Assembly: GCA_963556195.1 (NCBI GenBank)
Contig: CAUVYP010001208.1
Span: 2,976,001 to 3,040,000 of the forward strand
From: Sepiola atlantica
Taxonomy: Eukaryota; Mollusca; Cephalopoda; Sepiida; Sepiolidae
Direction: 5' to 3'
DNA length: 64,000 bases
Shown here: positions 10,736 to 24,128 of the stretch, piece after piece
Layout: every line of letters begins with the position of its first letter
How positions within the stretch are numbered: the stretch's first letter is position 1
The notes under the pieces: model-generated
Told to the model about the DNA's origin: nothing
The model's input: the letters and a program-made list of their open reading frames with translations, nothing else
The model's database searches: none
Position numbers and translations under genes: made by a program

Positions 10736-13339
10736 TTAGCGCGTTTTAAAGTTGATATCGCTTTTGTTTATAACTTCCACATTTATTCGAATTGTGCAAC
10801 GAAATTTTGCACAGATTAGCGGAGGCACATTTTCTACTGAAGTACCAAGTTTCAGAAGTGCAGCTCTTGTACTGCCGGAGATATGTCGATACAAACTGAA
10901 TACGCAAACTATCAACAAAATTTAGTGCGATTTAAAGTTGATATCGCTTTTGTTTATAACTTCACCATTCTTTAGAATTGTGCAACGAAACTTTGCAGAG
11001 ATAAGCGGAGTCACATGCTCTACTGAAGTACCAAGTTTCAGAAGTGCAGCTCTTTTACTGCCGGAGATATGTCGATACAAACTGAATACGCAAAACATCA
11101 ACAAAATTTAGCGCGTTTTAAAGTTGATATCGCTTTTGTTTATAACTTCCACATTTATTCGAATTGTGCAACGAAACTTTGCAGACCGTCGCGGAGACAC
11201 ACGTTCTACTGAAGTACCAAGTTTCAGAAGTGCAGCTCTTGTACTGCCGGAGATATGTCGATACAAACTGAATACGCAAAACATCAACAAAATTTAGCGC
11301 GTTTTAAAGTTGATATCGCTTTTGTTTATAACTTCCACATTTATTCGAATTGTGCAACGAAACTTTGCACAGATTAGCGGAGTCACATTTTCTACTGAAG
11401 TACCCAGTTTCAGAAGTGCAGCTCTTGTACTGCCGGAGATATGTCGATACAAACTGAATACGCAAAACATCAACAACATTTAGCGCGTTTTAAAGTTGAT
11501 ATCGCTTTTGTTTATAACTTCCACATTTATTCGAATTGTGCAACGAAACTTTGTAGACAGTCGCGGATAGGCCTTTTCTACTGAGGTACCAAGTTTCAGA
11601 AGTGCAGCTCTTGTACTGCCGGAGATATGTCGATACAAACCGAATACGCAAAACATCAACAAAATTTAGCGCGTTTTAAAGTTGATATCGCTTTTGTTTA
11701 TAACTTCCACATTTATTCGAATTGTGCAACGAAATTTTGCACAGATTAGCGGAGGCACATTTTCTACTGAAGTACCAAGTTTCAGAAGTGCAGCTCTTGT
11801 ACTGCCGGAGATATGTCGATACAAACTGAATACGCAAAACATCAACAAAATTTAGCGCGTTTTACAGTTGATATCGCTTTTGTTTATAACTTCCACATTT
11901 ATTCGAATTGTGCAACGAAATTTTGCACAGATTAGCGGAGGCACATTTTCTACTGAAGTACCAAGTTTCAGAAGTGCAGCTCTTGTACTGCCGGAGATAT
12001 GTCGATACAAACTGAATACGCAAAACATCAACAAAATTTAGCGCGTTTTAAAGTTGATATCGCTTTTGTTTATAACTTCCACATTTATTCGAATTGTGCA
12101 ACGAAACTTTGCAGACCGTCGCGGAGACACACGTTCTACTGAAGTACCAAGTCTCAGAAGTGCAGCTCTTGTACTGCCGGAGATATGTCGATACAAACTG
12201 AATACGCAAAACATCAACAAAATTTAGCGCGTTTTAAAGTTGATATCGCTTTTGTTTATAACTTCCACATTTATTCGAATTGTACAACGAAACTTTGCAC
12301 AGATAAGCGGAGTCACATTTTCTACTGAAGTACCCAGTTTCAGAAGTGCAGCTCTTGTACTGCCGGAGATATGTCGATACAAACTGAATACGCAAAACAT
12401 CAACAAAATTTAGCGCGTTTTAAAGTTGATATCGCTTTTGTTTATAACTTCCACATTTATTCGAATTGTGCAACGAAACTTTGTAGACAGTCGCGGATAG
12501 GCCTTTTCTACTGAGGTACCAAGTTTCAGAAGTGCAGCTCTTGTACTGCCGGAGATATGTCGATACAAACCGAATACGCAAAACATCAACAAAATTTAGC
12601 GCGTTTTAAAGTTGATATCGCTTTTGTTTATAACTTCCACATTTATTCGAATTGTGCAACGAAATTTTGCACAGATTAGCGGAGGCACATTTTCTACTGA
12701 AGTACCAAGTTTCAGAAGTGCAGCTCTTGTACTGCCGGAGATATGTCGATACAAACTGAATACGCAAAACATCAACAAAATTTAGCGCGTTTTAAAGTTG
12801 ATATCGCTTTTGTTTATAACTTCCACATTTATTCGAATTGTGCAACGAAATTTTGCACAGATTAGCGGAGGCACATTTTCTACTGAAGTACCAAGTTTCA
12901 GAAGTGCAGCTCTTGTACTGCCGGAGATATGTCGATACAAACTGAATACGCAAACTATCAACAAAATTAAGTGCGATTTCAAGTTGATATCGCTTTTGTT
13001 TATAACTTCACCATTCTTTAGAATTGTGCAACGAAACTTTGCAGAGATAAGCGGAGTCACATGCTCTACTGAAGTACCAAGTTTCAGAAGTGCAGCTCTT
13101 TTACTGCCGGAGATATGTCGATACAAACTGAATACGCAAAACATCAACAAAATTTAGCGCGTTTTAAAGTTGATATCGCTTTTGTTTATAACTTCAACAT
13201 TTATTCGAATTGTGCAACGAAACTTTGCACAGATTAGCGGAGTCACATGTTCTACTGAAGTACCAAGTTTCAGAAGTGCAGCTCTTGTACTGCCGGAGAT
13301 ATGTCGATACAAACCGAATACGCAAAACATCAACAAAAT
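10736..13339 (+). repeat. 14-monomer HOR unit, copy A
   Basis: Order P2, L1, R, T, K, P1, P1, R, T, K, P1, P2, L1, H1. Private markers shared with the next copy are caacaacattt at the T-K junction (near 11,476), gttttacagttg (near 11,866), gtctcag in the second R, gaattgtacaacg in the second T, and aaattaagtgcgatttcaag in the second L1 (near 12,968). The final H1 has cttcaacattt and the aaaccg right end. Confidence 0.92.
12968..13153 (+). repeat. L1 variant lineage aaattaagtgcgatttcaag, five copies
   Basis: L1 monomer with two linked changes at its left end. The same pair is present in the L1 monomers starting at 15,573, 16,317, 19,851 and 20,595 and in no other that I saw. They delimit a family limited to 12.9-20.8 kb. 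The t-to-a change removes the only in-frame minus-strand stop of the monomer, so two adjoining monomers read through as one 122-codon frame. I interpret that as incidental. Confidence 0.88.
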
Positions 13340-15944
13340 TTAGCGCGTTTTAAAGTTGATATCGCTTTTGTTTATAACTTCCACATTTATTCGAATTGTG
13401 CAACGAAATTTTGCACAGATTAGCGGAGGCACATTTTCTACTGAAGTACCAAGTTTCAGAAGTGCAGCTCTTGTACTGCCGGAGATATGTCGATACAAAC
13501 TGAATACGCAAACTATCAACAAAATTTAGTGCGATTTAAAGTTGATATCGCTTTTGTTTATAACTTCACCATTCTTTAGAATTGTGCAACGAAACTTTGC
13601 AGAGATAAGCGGAGTCACATGCTCTACTGAAGTACCAAGTTTCAGAAGTGCAGCTCTTTTACTGCCGGAGATATGTCGATACAAACTGAATACGCAAAAC
13701 ATCAACAAAATTTAGCGCGTTTTAAAGTTGATATCGCTTTTGTTTATAACTTCCACATTTATTCGAATTGTGCAACGAAACTTTGCAGACCGTCGCGGAG
13801 ACACACGTTCTACTGAAGTACCAAGTTTCAGAAGTGCAGCTCTTGTACTGCCGGAGATATGTCGATACAAACTGAATACGCAAAACATCAACAAAATTTA
13901 GCGCGTTTTAAAGTTGATATCGCTTTTGTTTATAACTTCCACATTTATTCGAATTGTGCAACGAAACTTTGCACAGATTAGCGGAGTCACATTTTCTACT
14001 GAAGTACCCAGTTTCAGAAGTGCAGCTCTTGTACTGCCGGAGATATGTCGATACAAACTGAATACGCAAAACATCAACAACATTTAGCGCGTTTTAAAGT
14101 TGATATCGCTTTTGTTTATAACTTCCACATTTATTCGAATTGTGCAACGAAACTTTGTAGACAGTCGCGGATAGGCCTTTTCTACTGAGGTACCAAGTTT
14201 CAGAAGTGCAGCTCTTGTACTGCCGGAGATATGTCGATACAAACCGAATACGCAAAACATCAACAAAATTTAGCGCGTTTTAAAGTTGATATCGCTTTTG
14301 TTTATAACTTCCACATTTATTCGAATTGTGCAACGAAATTTTGCACAGATTAGCGGAGGCACATTTTCTACTGAAGTTCCTAAGTTTCAGAAGTGCAGCT
14401 CTTGTACTGCCGGATATATGTCGATACAAACTGAATACGCAAAACATCAACAAAATTTAGCGCGTTTTACAGTTGATATCGCTTTTGTTTATAACTTCCA
14501 CATTTATTCGAATTGTGCAACGAAATTTTGCACAGATTAGCGGAGGCACATTTTCTACTGAAGTACCAAGTTTCAGAAGTGCAGCTCTTGTACTGCCGGA
14601 GATATGTCGATACAAACTGAATACGCAAAACATCAACAAAATTTAGCGCGTTTTAAAGTTGATATCGCTTTTGTTTATAACTTCCACATTTATTCGAATT
14701 GTGCAACGAAACTTTGCAGACCGTCGCGGAGACACACGTTCTACTGAAGTACCAAGTCTCAGAAGTGCAGCTCTTGTACTGCCGGAGATATGTCGATACA
14801 AACTGAATACGCAAAACATCAACAAAATTTAGCGCGTTTTAAAGTTGATATCGCTTTTGTTTATAACTTCCACATTTATTCGAATTGTACAACGAAACTT
14901 TGCACAGATAAGCGGAGTCACATTTTCTACTGAAGTACCCAGTTTCAGAAGTGCAGCTCTTGTACTGCCGGAGATATGTCGATACAAACTGAATACGCAA
15001 AACATCAACAAAATTTAGCGCGTTTTAAAGTTGATATCGCTTTTGTTTATAACTTCCACATTTATTCGAATTGTGCAACGAAACTTTGTAGACAGTCGCG
15101 GATAGGCCTTTTCTACTGAGGTATTAAGTTTCAGAAGTGCAGCTCTTGTACTGCCGGAGATATGTCGATACAAACCGAATACGCAAAACATCAACAAAAT
15201 TTAGCGCGTTTTAAAGTTGATATCGCTTTTGTTTATAACTTCCACATTTATTCGAATTGTGCAACGAAATTTTGCACAGATTAGCGGAGGCACATTTTCT
15301 ACTGAAGTACCAAGTTTCAGAAGTGCAGCTCTTGTACTGCCGGAGATATGTCGATACAAACTGAATACGCAAAACATCAACAAAATTTAGCGCGTTTTAA
15401 AGTTGATATCGCTTTTGTTTATAACTTCCACATTTATTCGAATTGTGCAACGAAATTTTGCACAGATTAGCGGAGGCACATTTTCTACTGAAGTACCAAG
15501 TTTCAGAAGTGCAGCTCTTGTACTGCCGGAGATATGTCGATACAAACTGAATACGCAAACTATCAACAAAATTAAGTGCGATTTCAAGTTGATATCGCTT
15601 TTGTTTATAACTTCACCATTCTTTAGAATTGTGCAACGAAACTTTGCAGAGATAAGCGGAGTCACATGCTCTACTGAAGTACCAAGTTTCAGAAGTGCAG
15701 CTCTTTTACTGCCGGAGATATGTCGATACAAACTGAATACGCAAAACATCAACAAAATTTAGCGCGTTTTAAAGTTGATATCGCTTTTGTTTATAACTTC
15801 AACATTTATTCGAATTGTGCAACGAAACTTTGCACAGATTAGCGGAGTCACATGTTCTACTGAAGTACCAAGTTTCAGAAGTGCAGCTCTTGTACTGCCG
15901 GAGATATGTCGATACAAACCGAATACGCAAAACATCAACAAAAT
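13340..15944 (+). repeat. 14-monomer HOR unit, copy B
   Basis: Same order and markers as the preceding 14-mer, displaced by 2,604 bp at the left and 2,605 bp at the right. The extra base is at about 14,378-14,381, where gaagttcctaag replaces gaagtaccaag in a P1 monomer. A second private change is ggtattaag in the K at 15,015. Both are copy-specific, so the duplication predates them. Confidence 0.92.
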
Positions 15945-17246
15945 TTAGCGCGTTTTAAAGTTGATATCGCTTTTGTTTATAACTTCCACATTTATTCGAA
16001 TTGTGCAACGAAATTTTGCACAGATTAGCGGAGGCACATTTTCTACTGAAGTACCAAGTTTCAGAAGTGCAGCTCTTGTACTGCCGGAGATATGTCGATA
16101 CAAACTGAATACGCAAAACATCAACAAAATTTAGCGCGTTTTAAAGTTGATATCGCTTTTGTTTATAACTTCCACATTTATTCGAATTGTGCAACGAAAT
16201 TTTGCACAGATTAGCGGAGGCACATTTTCTACTGAAGTACCAAGTTTCAGAAGTGCAGCTCTTGTACTGCCGGAGATATGTCGATACAAACTGAATACGC
16301 AAACTATCAACAAAATTAAGTGCGATTTCAAGTTGATATCGCTTTTGTTTATAACTTCACCATTCTTTAGAATTGTGCAACGAAACTTTGCAGAGATAAG
16401 CGGAGTCACATGCTCTACTGAAGTACCAAGTTTCAGAAGTGCAGCTCTTTTACTGCCGGAGATATGTCGATACAAACTGAATACGCAAAACATCAACAAA
16501 ATTTAGCGCGTTTTAAAGTTGATATCGCTTTTGTTTATAACTTCAACATTTATTCGAATTGTGCAACGAAACTTTGCACAGATTAGCGGAGTCACATGTT
16601 CTACTGAAGTACCAAGTTTCAGAAGTGCAGCTCTTGTACTGCCGGAGATATGTCGATAAAAACTGAATACGCAAACTATCAACAAAATTTAGTGCGATTT
16701 AAAGTTGATATCGCTTTTGTTTATAACTTCACCATTCTTTAGAATTGTGCAACGAAACTTTGCAGAGATAAGCGGAGTCACATGCTCTACTAAAGTACCA
16801 AGTTTCAGAATTGCAGCTCTTTTACTGCCGGAGATATGTCGATACAAACTGAATACGCAAAACATCGACAAAATTTAGCGCGTTTTAAAGTTGATATCGC
16901 TTTTGTTTATAACTTCCACATTTATTCGAATTGTGCAACGAAATTCTGCACAGATTAGCGGAGTCACATGTTCTACTGAAGTACCAAGTTTCAGAAGTGC
17001 AGCTCTTGTACTGCCGGAGATATGTCGATACAAACTGAATACGCAAAACATCAACAAAATTTAGCGCGTGTTAAAGTTGATATCGCTTTTGTTTATAACT
17101 TCCACATTTATTCGAATTGTGCAACGAAACTTTGCAGACCGTCGCGGAGACACACGTTCTTCTGAAGTACCAAGTTTCAGAAGTGCAGCTCTTGTACTGC
17201 CGGAGATATGTCGATAAAAACTGAATACGCAAAACATCAACAAAAT

Positions 17247-17432
17247 TTAGCGCGTTTTAAAGTTGATATCGCTTTTGTTTATAACTTCCACATTTATTCG
17301 AATTGTGCAACGAAACTTTGTAGACAGTCGCGGATAGGCCTTTTCTACTGAGGTACCAAGTTTCAGAAGTGCAGCTCTTGTACTGCCGGAGATATGTCGA
17401 TACAAACTGAATACGCAAAACATCAACAAAAT
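17247..17432 (+). repeat. Prototype monomer, type K
   Basis: Representative K monomer, the most divergent core: gtagacagtcgcggataggc followed by cttttctactgaggtacc. It carries AGGCCT (StuI) and GGTACC (KpnI) sites that the other types' prototypes lack, so it can be tracked by digestion. In most of the window K ends with aaactg and is followed by S. Left of 15.2 kb most K copies end with aaaccg and are followed directly by P1 or a P1-like monomer. Confidence 0.94.
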
Positions 17433-17990
17433 TTAGCGCGTTTTAAAGTTGATATCGCTTTTGTTTATAACTTCCACATTTATTCGAATTGTGCAACGAA
17501 ACTTTGCAGACAGTCGCGGAGACACATGTTCTACTGAAGTACCAAGTCTCAGAAGTGCAGCTCTTGTACTGCCGGAGATATGTCGATACAAACCGAATAC
17601 GCAAAACATCAACAAAATTTAGCGCGTTTTAAAGTTGATATCGCTTTTGTTTATAACTTCCACATTTATTCGAATTGTGCAACGAAATTTTGCACAGATT
17701 AGCGGAGGCACATTTTCTACTGAAGTACCAAGTTTCAGAAGTGCAGCTCTTGTACTGCCGGAGATATGTCGATACAAACTGAATACGCAAACTATCAACA
17801 AAATTTAGTCCGATTTAAAGTTGATATCGCTTTTGTTTATAACTTCACCATTCTTTAGAATTGTGCAACGAAACTTTGCAGAGATAAGCGGAGTCACATG
17901 CTCTACTGAAGTACCAAGTTTCAGAAGTGCAGCTCTTTTACTGCCGGAGATATGTCGATACAAACTGAATACGCAAAACATCAACAAAAT

Positions 17991-18176
17991 TTAGCGCGTT
18001 TTAAAGTTGATATCGCTTTTGTTTATAACTTCCACATTTATTCGAATTGTGCAACGAAACTTTGCACAGATTAGCGGAGTCACATGTTCTACTGAAGTAC
18101 CAAGTTTCAGAAGTGCAGCTCTTGTACTGCCGGAGATATGTCGATACAAACTGAATACGCAAACTATCAACAAAAT
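17991..18176 (+). repeat. Prototype monomer, type H2
   Basis: H core (gtcacatgttc) with the right end gcaaactatcaac, always leading into an L-class monomer. Many copies carry the extra change cgataaaaactg near the right end (e.g. 5,900; 8,318; 16,503; 38,268; 55,935). H2 and L2 form a second linked dimer parallel to P2 and L1. Confidence 0.92.
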
Positions 18177-19850
18177 TTAGTGCGATTTAAAGTAGATATC
18201 GCTTTTGTTTATAACTTCACCATTCTTTAGAATTGTGCAACGAAACTTTGCAGAGATAAGCGGAGTCACATGCTCTACTGAAGTACCAAGTTTCAGAATT
18301 GCAGCTCTTTTACTGCCGGAGATATGTCGATACAAACTGAATACGCAAAACATCGACAAAATTTAGCGCGTTTTAAAGTTGATATCGCTTTTGTTTATAA
18401 CTTCCACATTTATTCTAATTGTGCAACGAAACTTTGCACAGATTAGCGGAGTCACATGTTCTACTGAAGTACCAAGTTTCAGAAGTGCAGCTCTTGTACT
18501 GCCGGAGATATGTCGATACAAACTGAATACGCAAAACATCAACAAAATTTAGCGCGTTTTAAAGTTGATATCGCTTTTGTTTATAACTTCCACATTTATT
18601 CGAATTGTGCAACGAAACTTTGCAGACCGTCGCGGAGACACACGTTCTACTGAAGTACCAAGTTTCAGAAGTGCAGCTCTTGTACTGCCGGAGATATGTC
18701 GATACAAACTGAATACGCAAAACATCAACAAAATTTAGCGCGTTTTAAAGTTGATATCGCTTTTGTTTATAACTTCCACATTTATTCGAATTGTGCAACG
18801 AAACTTTGCACAGATTAGCGGAGTCACATTTTCTACTGAAGTACCAAGTTTCAGAAGTGCAGCTCTTGTACTGCCGGAGATATGTCGATACAAACTGAAT
18901 ACGCAAAACATCAACAAAATTTAGCGCGTTTTAAAGTTGATATCGCTTTTGTTTATAACTTCCACATTTATTCGAATTGTGCAACGAAACTTTGTAGACA
19001 GTCGCGGACAGGCCTTTTCTACTGCGGTACCAAGTTTCAGAAGTGCAGCTCTTGTACTGCCGGAGATATGTCGATACAAACTGAATACGCAAAACATCAA
19101 CAAAATTTAGCGCGTTTTAAAGTTGATATCGCTTTTGTTTATAACTTCCACATTTATTCGAATTGTGCAACGAAACTTTGCAGACAGTCGCGGAGACACA
19201 TGTTCTACTGAAGTACCAAGTCTCAGTAGTGCAGCTCTTGTACTGCCGGAGATATGTCGATACAAACCGAATACGCAAAACATCAACAAAATTTAGCGCG
19301 TTTTAAAGTTGATATCGCTTTTGTTTATAACTTCCACATTTATTCGAATTGTGCAACGAAATTTTGCACAGATTAGCGGAGGCACATTTTCTACTGAAGT
19401 ACCAAGTTTCAGAAGTGCAGCTCTTGTACTGCCGGAGATATGTCGATACAAACTGAATACGCAAACTATCAACAAAATTTAGTGCGATTTAAAGTTGATA
19501 TCGCTTTTGTTTATAACTTCACCATTCTTTAGAATTGTGCAACGAAACTTTGCAGAGATAAGCGGAGTCACATGCTCTACTGAAGTACCAAGTTTCAGAA
19601 GTGCAGCTCTTTTACTGCCGGAGATATGTCGATACAAACTGAATACGCAAAACATCAACAAAATTTAGCGCGTTTTAAAGTTGATATCGCTTTTGTTTAT
19701 AACTTCCACATTTATTCGAATTGTGCAACGAAACTTTGCACAGATTAGCGGGGTCACATGTTCTACTGAAGTACCAAGTTTCAGAAGTGCAGCTCTTGTA
19801 CTGCCGGAGATATGTCGATACAAACTGAATACGCAAACTATCAACAAAAT

Positions 19851-22800
19851 TAAGTGCGATTTCAAGTTGATATCGCTTTTGTTTATAACTTCACCATTCT
19901 TTAGAATTGTGCAACGAAACTTTGCAGAGATAAGCGGAGTCACATGCTCTACTGAAGTACCAAGTTTCAGAAGTGCAGCTCTTTTACTGCCGGAGATATG
20001 TCGATACAAACTGAATACGCAAAACATCAACAAAATTTAGCGCGTTTTAAAGTTGATATCGCTTTTGTTTATAACTTCAACATTTATTCGAATTGTGCAA
20101 CGAAACTTTGCACAGATTAGCGGAGTCACATGTTCTACTGAAGTACCAAGTTTCAGAAGTGCAGCTCTTGTACTGCCGGAGATATGTCGATACAAACCGA
20201 ATACGCAAAACATCAACAAAATTTAGCGCGTTTTAAAGTTGATATCGCTTTTGTTTATAACTTCCACATTTATTCGAATTGTGCAACGAAATTTTGCACA
20301 GATTAGCGGAGGCACATTTTCTACTGAAGTACCAAGTTTCAGAAGTGCAGCTCTTGTACTGCCGGAGATATGTCGATACAAACTGAATACGCAAAACATC
20401 AACAAAATTTAGCGCGTTTTAAAGTTGATATCGCTTTTGTTTATAACTTCCACATTTATTCGAATTGTGCAACGAAATTTTGCACAGATTAGCGGAGGCA
20501 CATTTTCTACTGAAGTACCAAGTTTCAGAAGTGCAGCTCTTGTACTGCCGGAGATATGTCGATACAAACTGAATACGCAAACTATCAACAAAATTAAGTG
20601 CGATTTCAAGTTGATATCGCTTTTGTTTATAACTTCACCATTCTTTAGAATTGTGCAACGAAACTTTGCAGAGATAAGCGGAGTCACATGCTCTACTGAA
20701 GTACCAAGTTTCAGAAGTGCAGCTCTTTTACTGCCGGAGATATGTCGATACAAACTGAATACGCAAAACATCAACAAAATTTAGCGCGTTTTAAAGTTGA
20801 TATCGCTTTTGTTTATAACTTCAACATTTATTCGAATTGTGCAACGAAACTTTGCACAGATTAGCGGAGTCACATGTTCTACTGAAGTACCAAGTTTCAG
20901 AAGTGCAGCTCTTGTACTGCCGGAGATATGTCGATAAAAACTGAATACGCAAACTATCAACAAAATTTAGTGCGATTTAAAGTTGATATCGCTTTTGTTT
21001 ATAACTTCACCATTCTTTAGAATTGTGCAACGAAACTTTGCAGAGATAAGCGGAGTCACATGCTCTACTAAAGTACCAAGTTTCAGAATTGCAGCTCTTT
21101 TACTGCCGGAGATATGTCGATACAAACTGAATACGCAAAACATCGACAAAATTTAGCGCGTTTTAAAGTTGATATCGCTTTTGTTTATAACTTCCACATT
21201 TATTCGAATTGTGCAACGAAATTCTGCACAGATTAGCGGAGTCACATGTTCTACTGAAGTACCAAGTTTCAGAAGTGCAGCTCTTGTACTGCCGGAGATA
21301 TGTCGATACAAACTGAATACGCAAAACATCAACAAAATTTAGCGCGTGTTAAAGTTGATATCGCTTTTGTTTATAACTTCCACATTTATTCGAATTGTGC
21401 AACGAAACTTTGCAGACCGTCGCGGAGACACACGTTCTTCTGAAGTACCAAGTTTCAGAAGTGCAGCTCTTGTACTGCCGGAGATATGTCGATAAAAACT
21501 GAATACGCAAAACATCAACAAAATTTAGCGCGTTTTAAAGTTGATATCGCTTTTGTTTATAACTTCCACATTTATTCGAATTGTGCAACGAAACTTTGTA
21601 GACAGTCGCGGATAGGCCTTTTCTACTGAGGTACCAAGTTTCAGAAGTGCAGCTCTTGTACTGCCGGAGATATGTCGATACAAACTGAATACGCAAAACA
21701 TCAACAAAATTTAGCGCGTTTTAAAGTTGATATCGCTTTTGTTTATAACTTCCACATTTATTCGAATTGTGCAACGAAACTTTGCAGACAGTCGCGGAGA
21801 CACATGTTCTACTGAAGTACCAAGTCTCAGAAGTGCAGCTCTTGTACTGCCGGAGATATGTCGATACAAACCGAATACGCAAAACATCAACAAAATTTAG
21901 CGCGTTTTAAAGTTGATATCGCTTTTGTTTATAACTTCCACATTTATTCGAATTGTGCAACGAAATTTTGCACAGATTAGCGGAGGCACATTTTCTACTG
22001 AAGTACCAAGTTTCAGAAGTGCAGCTCTTGTACTGCCGGAGATATGTCGATACAAACTGAATACGCAAACTATCAACAAAATTTAGTCCGATTTAAAGTT
22101 GATATCGCTTTTGTTTATAACTTCACCATTCTTTAGAATTGTGCAACGAAACTTTGCAGAGATAAGCGGAGTCACATGCTCTACTGAAGTACCAAGTTTC
22201 AGAAGTGCAGCTCTTTTACTGCCGGAGATATGTCGATACAAACTGAATACGCAAAACATCAACAAAATTTAGCGCGTTTTAAAGTTGATATCGCTTTTGT
22301 TTATAACTTCCACATTTATTCGAATTGTGCAACGAAACTTTGCACAGATTAGCGGAGTCACATGTTCTACTGAAGTACCAAGTTTCAGAAGTGCAGCTCT
22401 TGTACTGCCGGAGATATGTCGATACAAACTGAATACGCAAACTATCAACAAAATTTAGTGCGATTTAAAGTAGATATCGCTTTTGTTTATAACTTCACCA
22501 TTCTTTAGAATTGTGCAACGAAACTTTGCAGAGATAAGCGGAGTCACATGCTCTACTGAAGTACCAAGTTTCAGAATTGCAGCTCTTTTACTGCCGGAGA
22601 TATGTCGATACAAACTGAATACGCAAAACATCGACAAAATTTAGCGCGTTTTAAAGTTGATATCGCTTTTGTTTATAACTTCCACATTTATTCTAATTGT
22701 GCAACGAAACTTTGCACAGATTAGCGGAGTCACATGTTCTACTGAAGTACCAAGTTTCAGAAGTGCAGCTCTTGTACTGCCGGAGATATGTCGATACAAA

Positions 22801-24128
22801 CTGAATACGCAAAACATCAACAAAATTTAGCGCGTTTTAAAGTTGATATCGCTTTTGTTTATAACTTCCACATTTATTCGAATTGTGCAACGAAACTTTG
22901 CAGACCGTCGCGGAGACACACGTTCTACTGAAGTACCAAGTTTCAGAAGTGCAGCTCTTGTACTGCCGGAGATATGTCGATACAAACTGAATACGCAAAA
23001 CATCAACAAAATTTAGCGCGTTTTAAAGTTGATATCGCTTTTGTTTATAACTTCCACATTTATTCGAATTGTGCAACGAAACTTTGCACAGATTAGCGGA
23101 GTCACATTTTCTACTGAAGTACCAAGTTTCAGAAGTGCAGCTCTTGTACTGCCGGAGATATGTCGATACAAACTGAATACGCAAAACATCAACAAAATTT
23201 AGCGCGTTTTAAAGTTGATATCGCTTTTGTTTATAACTTCCACATTTATTCGAATTGTGCAACGAAACTTTGTAGACAGTCGCGGACAGGCCTTTTCTAC
23301 TGCGGTACCAAGTTTCAGAAGTGCAGCTCTTGTACTGCCGGAGATATGTCGATACAAACTGAATACGCAAAACATCAACAAAATTTAGCGCGTTTTAAAG
23401 TTGATATCGCTTTTGTTTATAACTTCCACATTTATTCGAATTGTGCAACGAAACTTTGCAGACAGTCGCGGAGACACATGTTCTACTGAAGTACCAAGTC
23501 TCAGTAGTGCAGCTCTTGTACTGCCGGAGATATGTCGATACAAACCGAATACGCAAAACATCAACAAAATTTAGCGCGTTTTAAAGTTGATATCGCTTTT
23601 GTTTATAACTTCCACATTTATTCGAATTGTGCAACGAAATTTTGCACAGATTAGCGGAGGCACATTTTCTACTGAAGTACCAAGTTTCAGAAGTGCAGCT
23701 CTTGTACTGCCGGAGATATGTCGATACAAACTGAATACGCAAACTATCAACAAAATTTAGTGCGATTTAAAGTTGATATCGCTTTTGTTTATAACTTCAC
23801 CATTCTTTAGAATTGTGCAACGAAACTTTGCAGAGATAAGCGGAGTCACATGCTCTACTGAAGTACCAAGTTTCAGAAGTGCAGCTCTTTTACTGCCGGA
23901 GATATGTCGATACAAACTGAATACGCAAAACATCAACAAAATTTAGCGCGTTTTAAAGTTGATATCGCTTTTGTTTATAACTTCCACATTTATTCGAATT
24001 GTGCAACGAAACTTTGCACAGATTAGCGGGGTCACATGTTCTACTGAAGTACCAAGTTTCAGAAGTGCAGCTCTTGTACTGCCGGAGATATGTCGATACA
24101 AACTGAATACGCAAACTATCAACAAAAT
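19851..24128 (+). repeat. 23-monomer tandem duplication, copy B (4,278 bp)
   Basis: Direct, abutting copy of 15,573-19,850. All 23 monomers match in type, order and private variants, and conceptual translations of the 23 monomers are identical between copies. I noticed no difference in the stretches I compared base by base. It is one of the two youngest-looking large duplications in the window. Confidence 0.95.

Larger units (their letters stand above)
15573..19850 (+). repeat. 23-monomer tandem duplication, copy A (4,278 bp)
   Basis: Order L1, H1, P1, P2, L1, H2, L2, E, R, K, S, P2, L1, H2, L2, H1, R, T, K, S, P2, L1, H2. Private markers are acgttcttctgaag in R (17,061), tagtccgattt in L1 (17,805), attctaattg in H1 (18,363), cggacaggcc with actgcggtacc in K (18,921), and gcggggtcacatg in H2 (19,665). 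Every one recurs 4,278 bp downstream. It overlaps the last two monomers of the 14-mer copy B. Confidence 0.95.

Noticed and set aside
12782..13157. Longer frames of 109-122 codons on both strands (12,782; 15,387; 16,131; 18,882; 19,665; 20,409; 23,160; 37,299; 38,973; 39,345)
   Set aside because: They arise where a point variant removes the monomer's stop, or in an alternate frame of two adjoining monomers. They carry the same repeated peptide text twice and duplicate with the satellite units.
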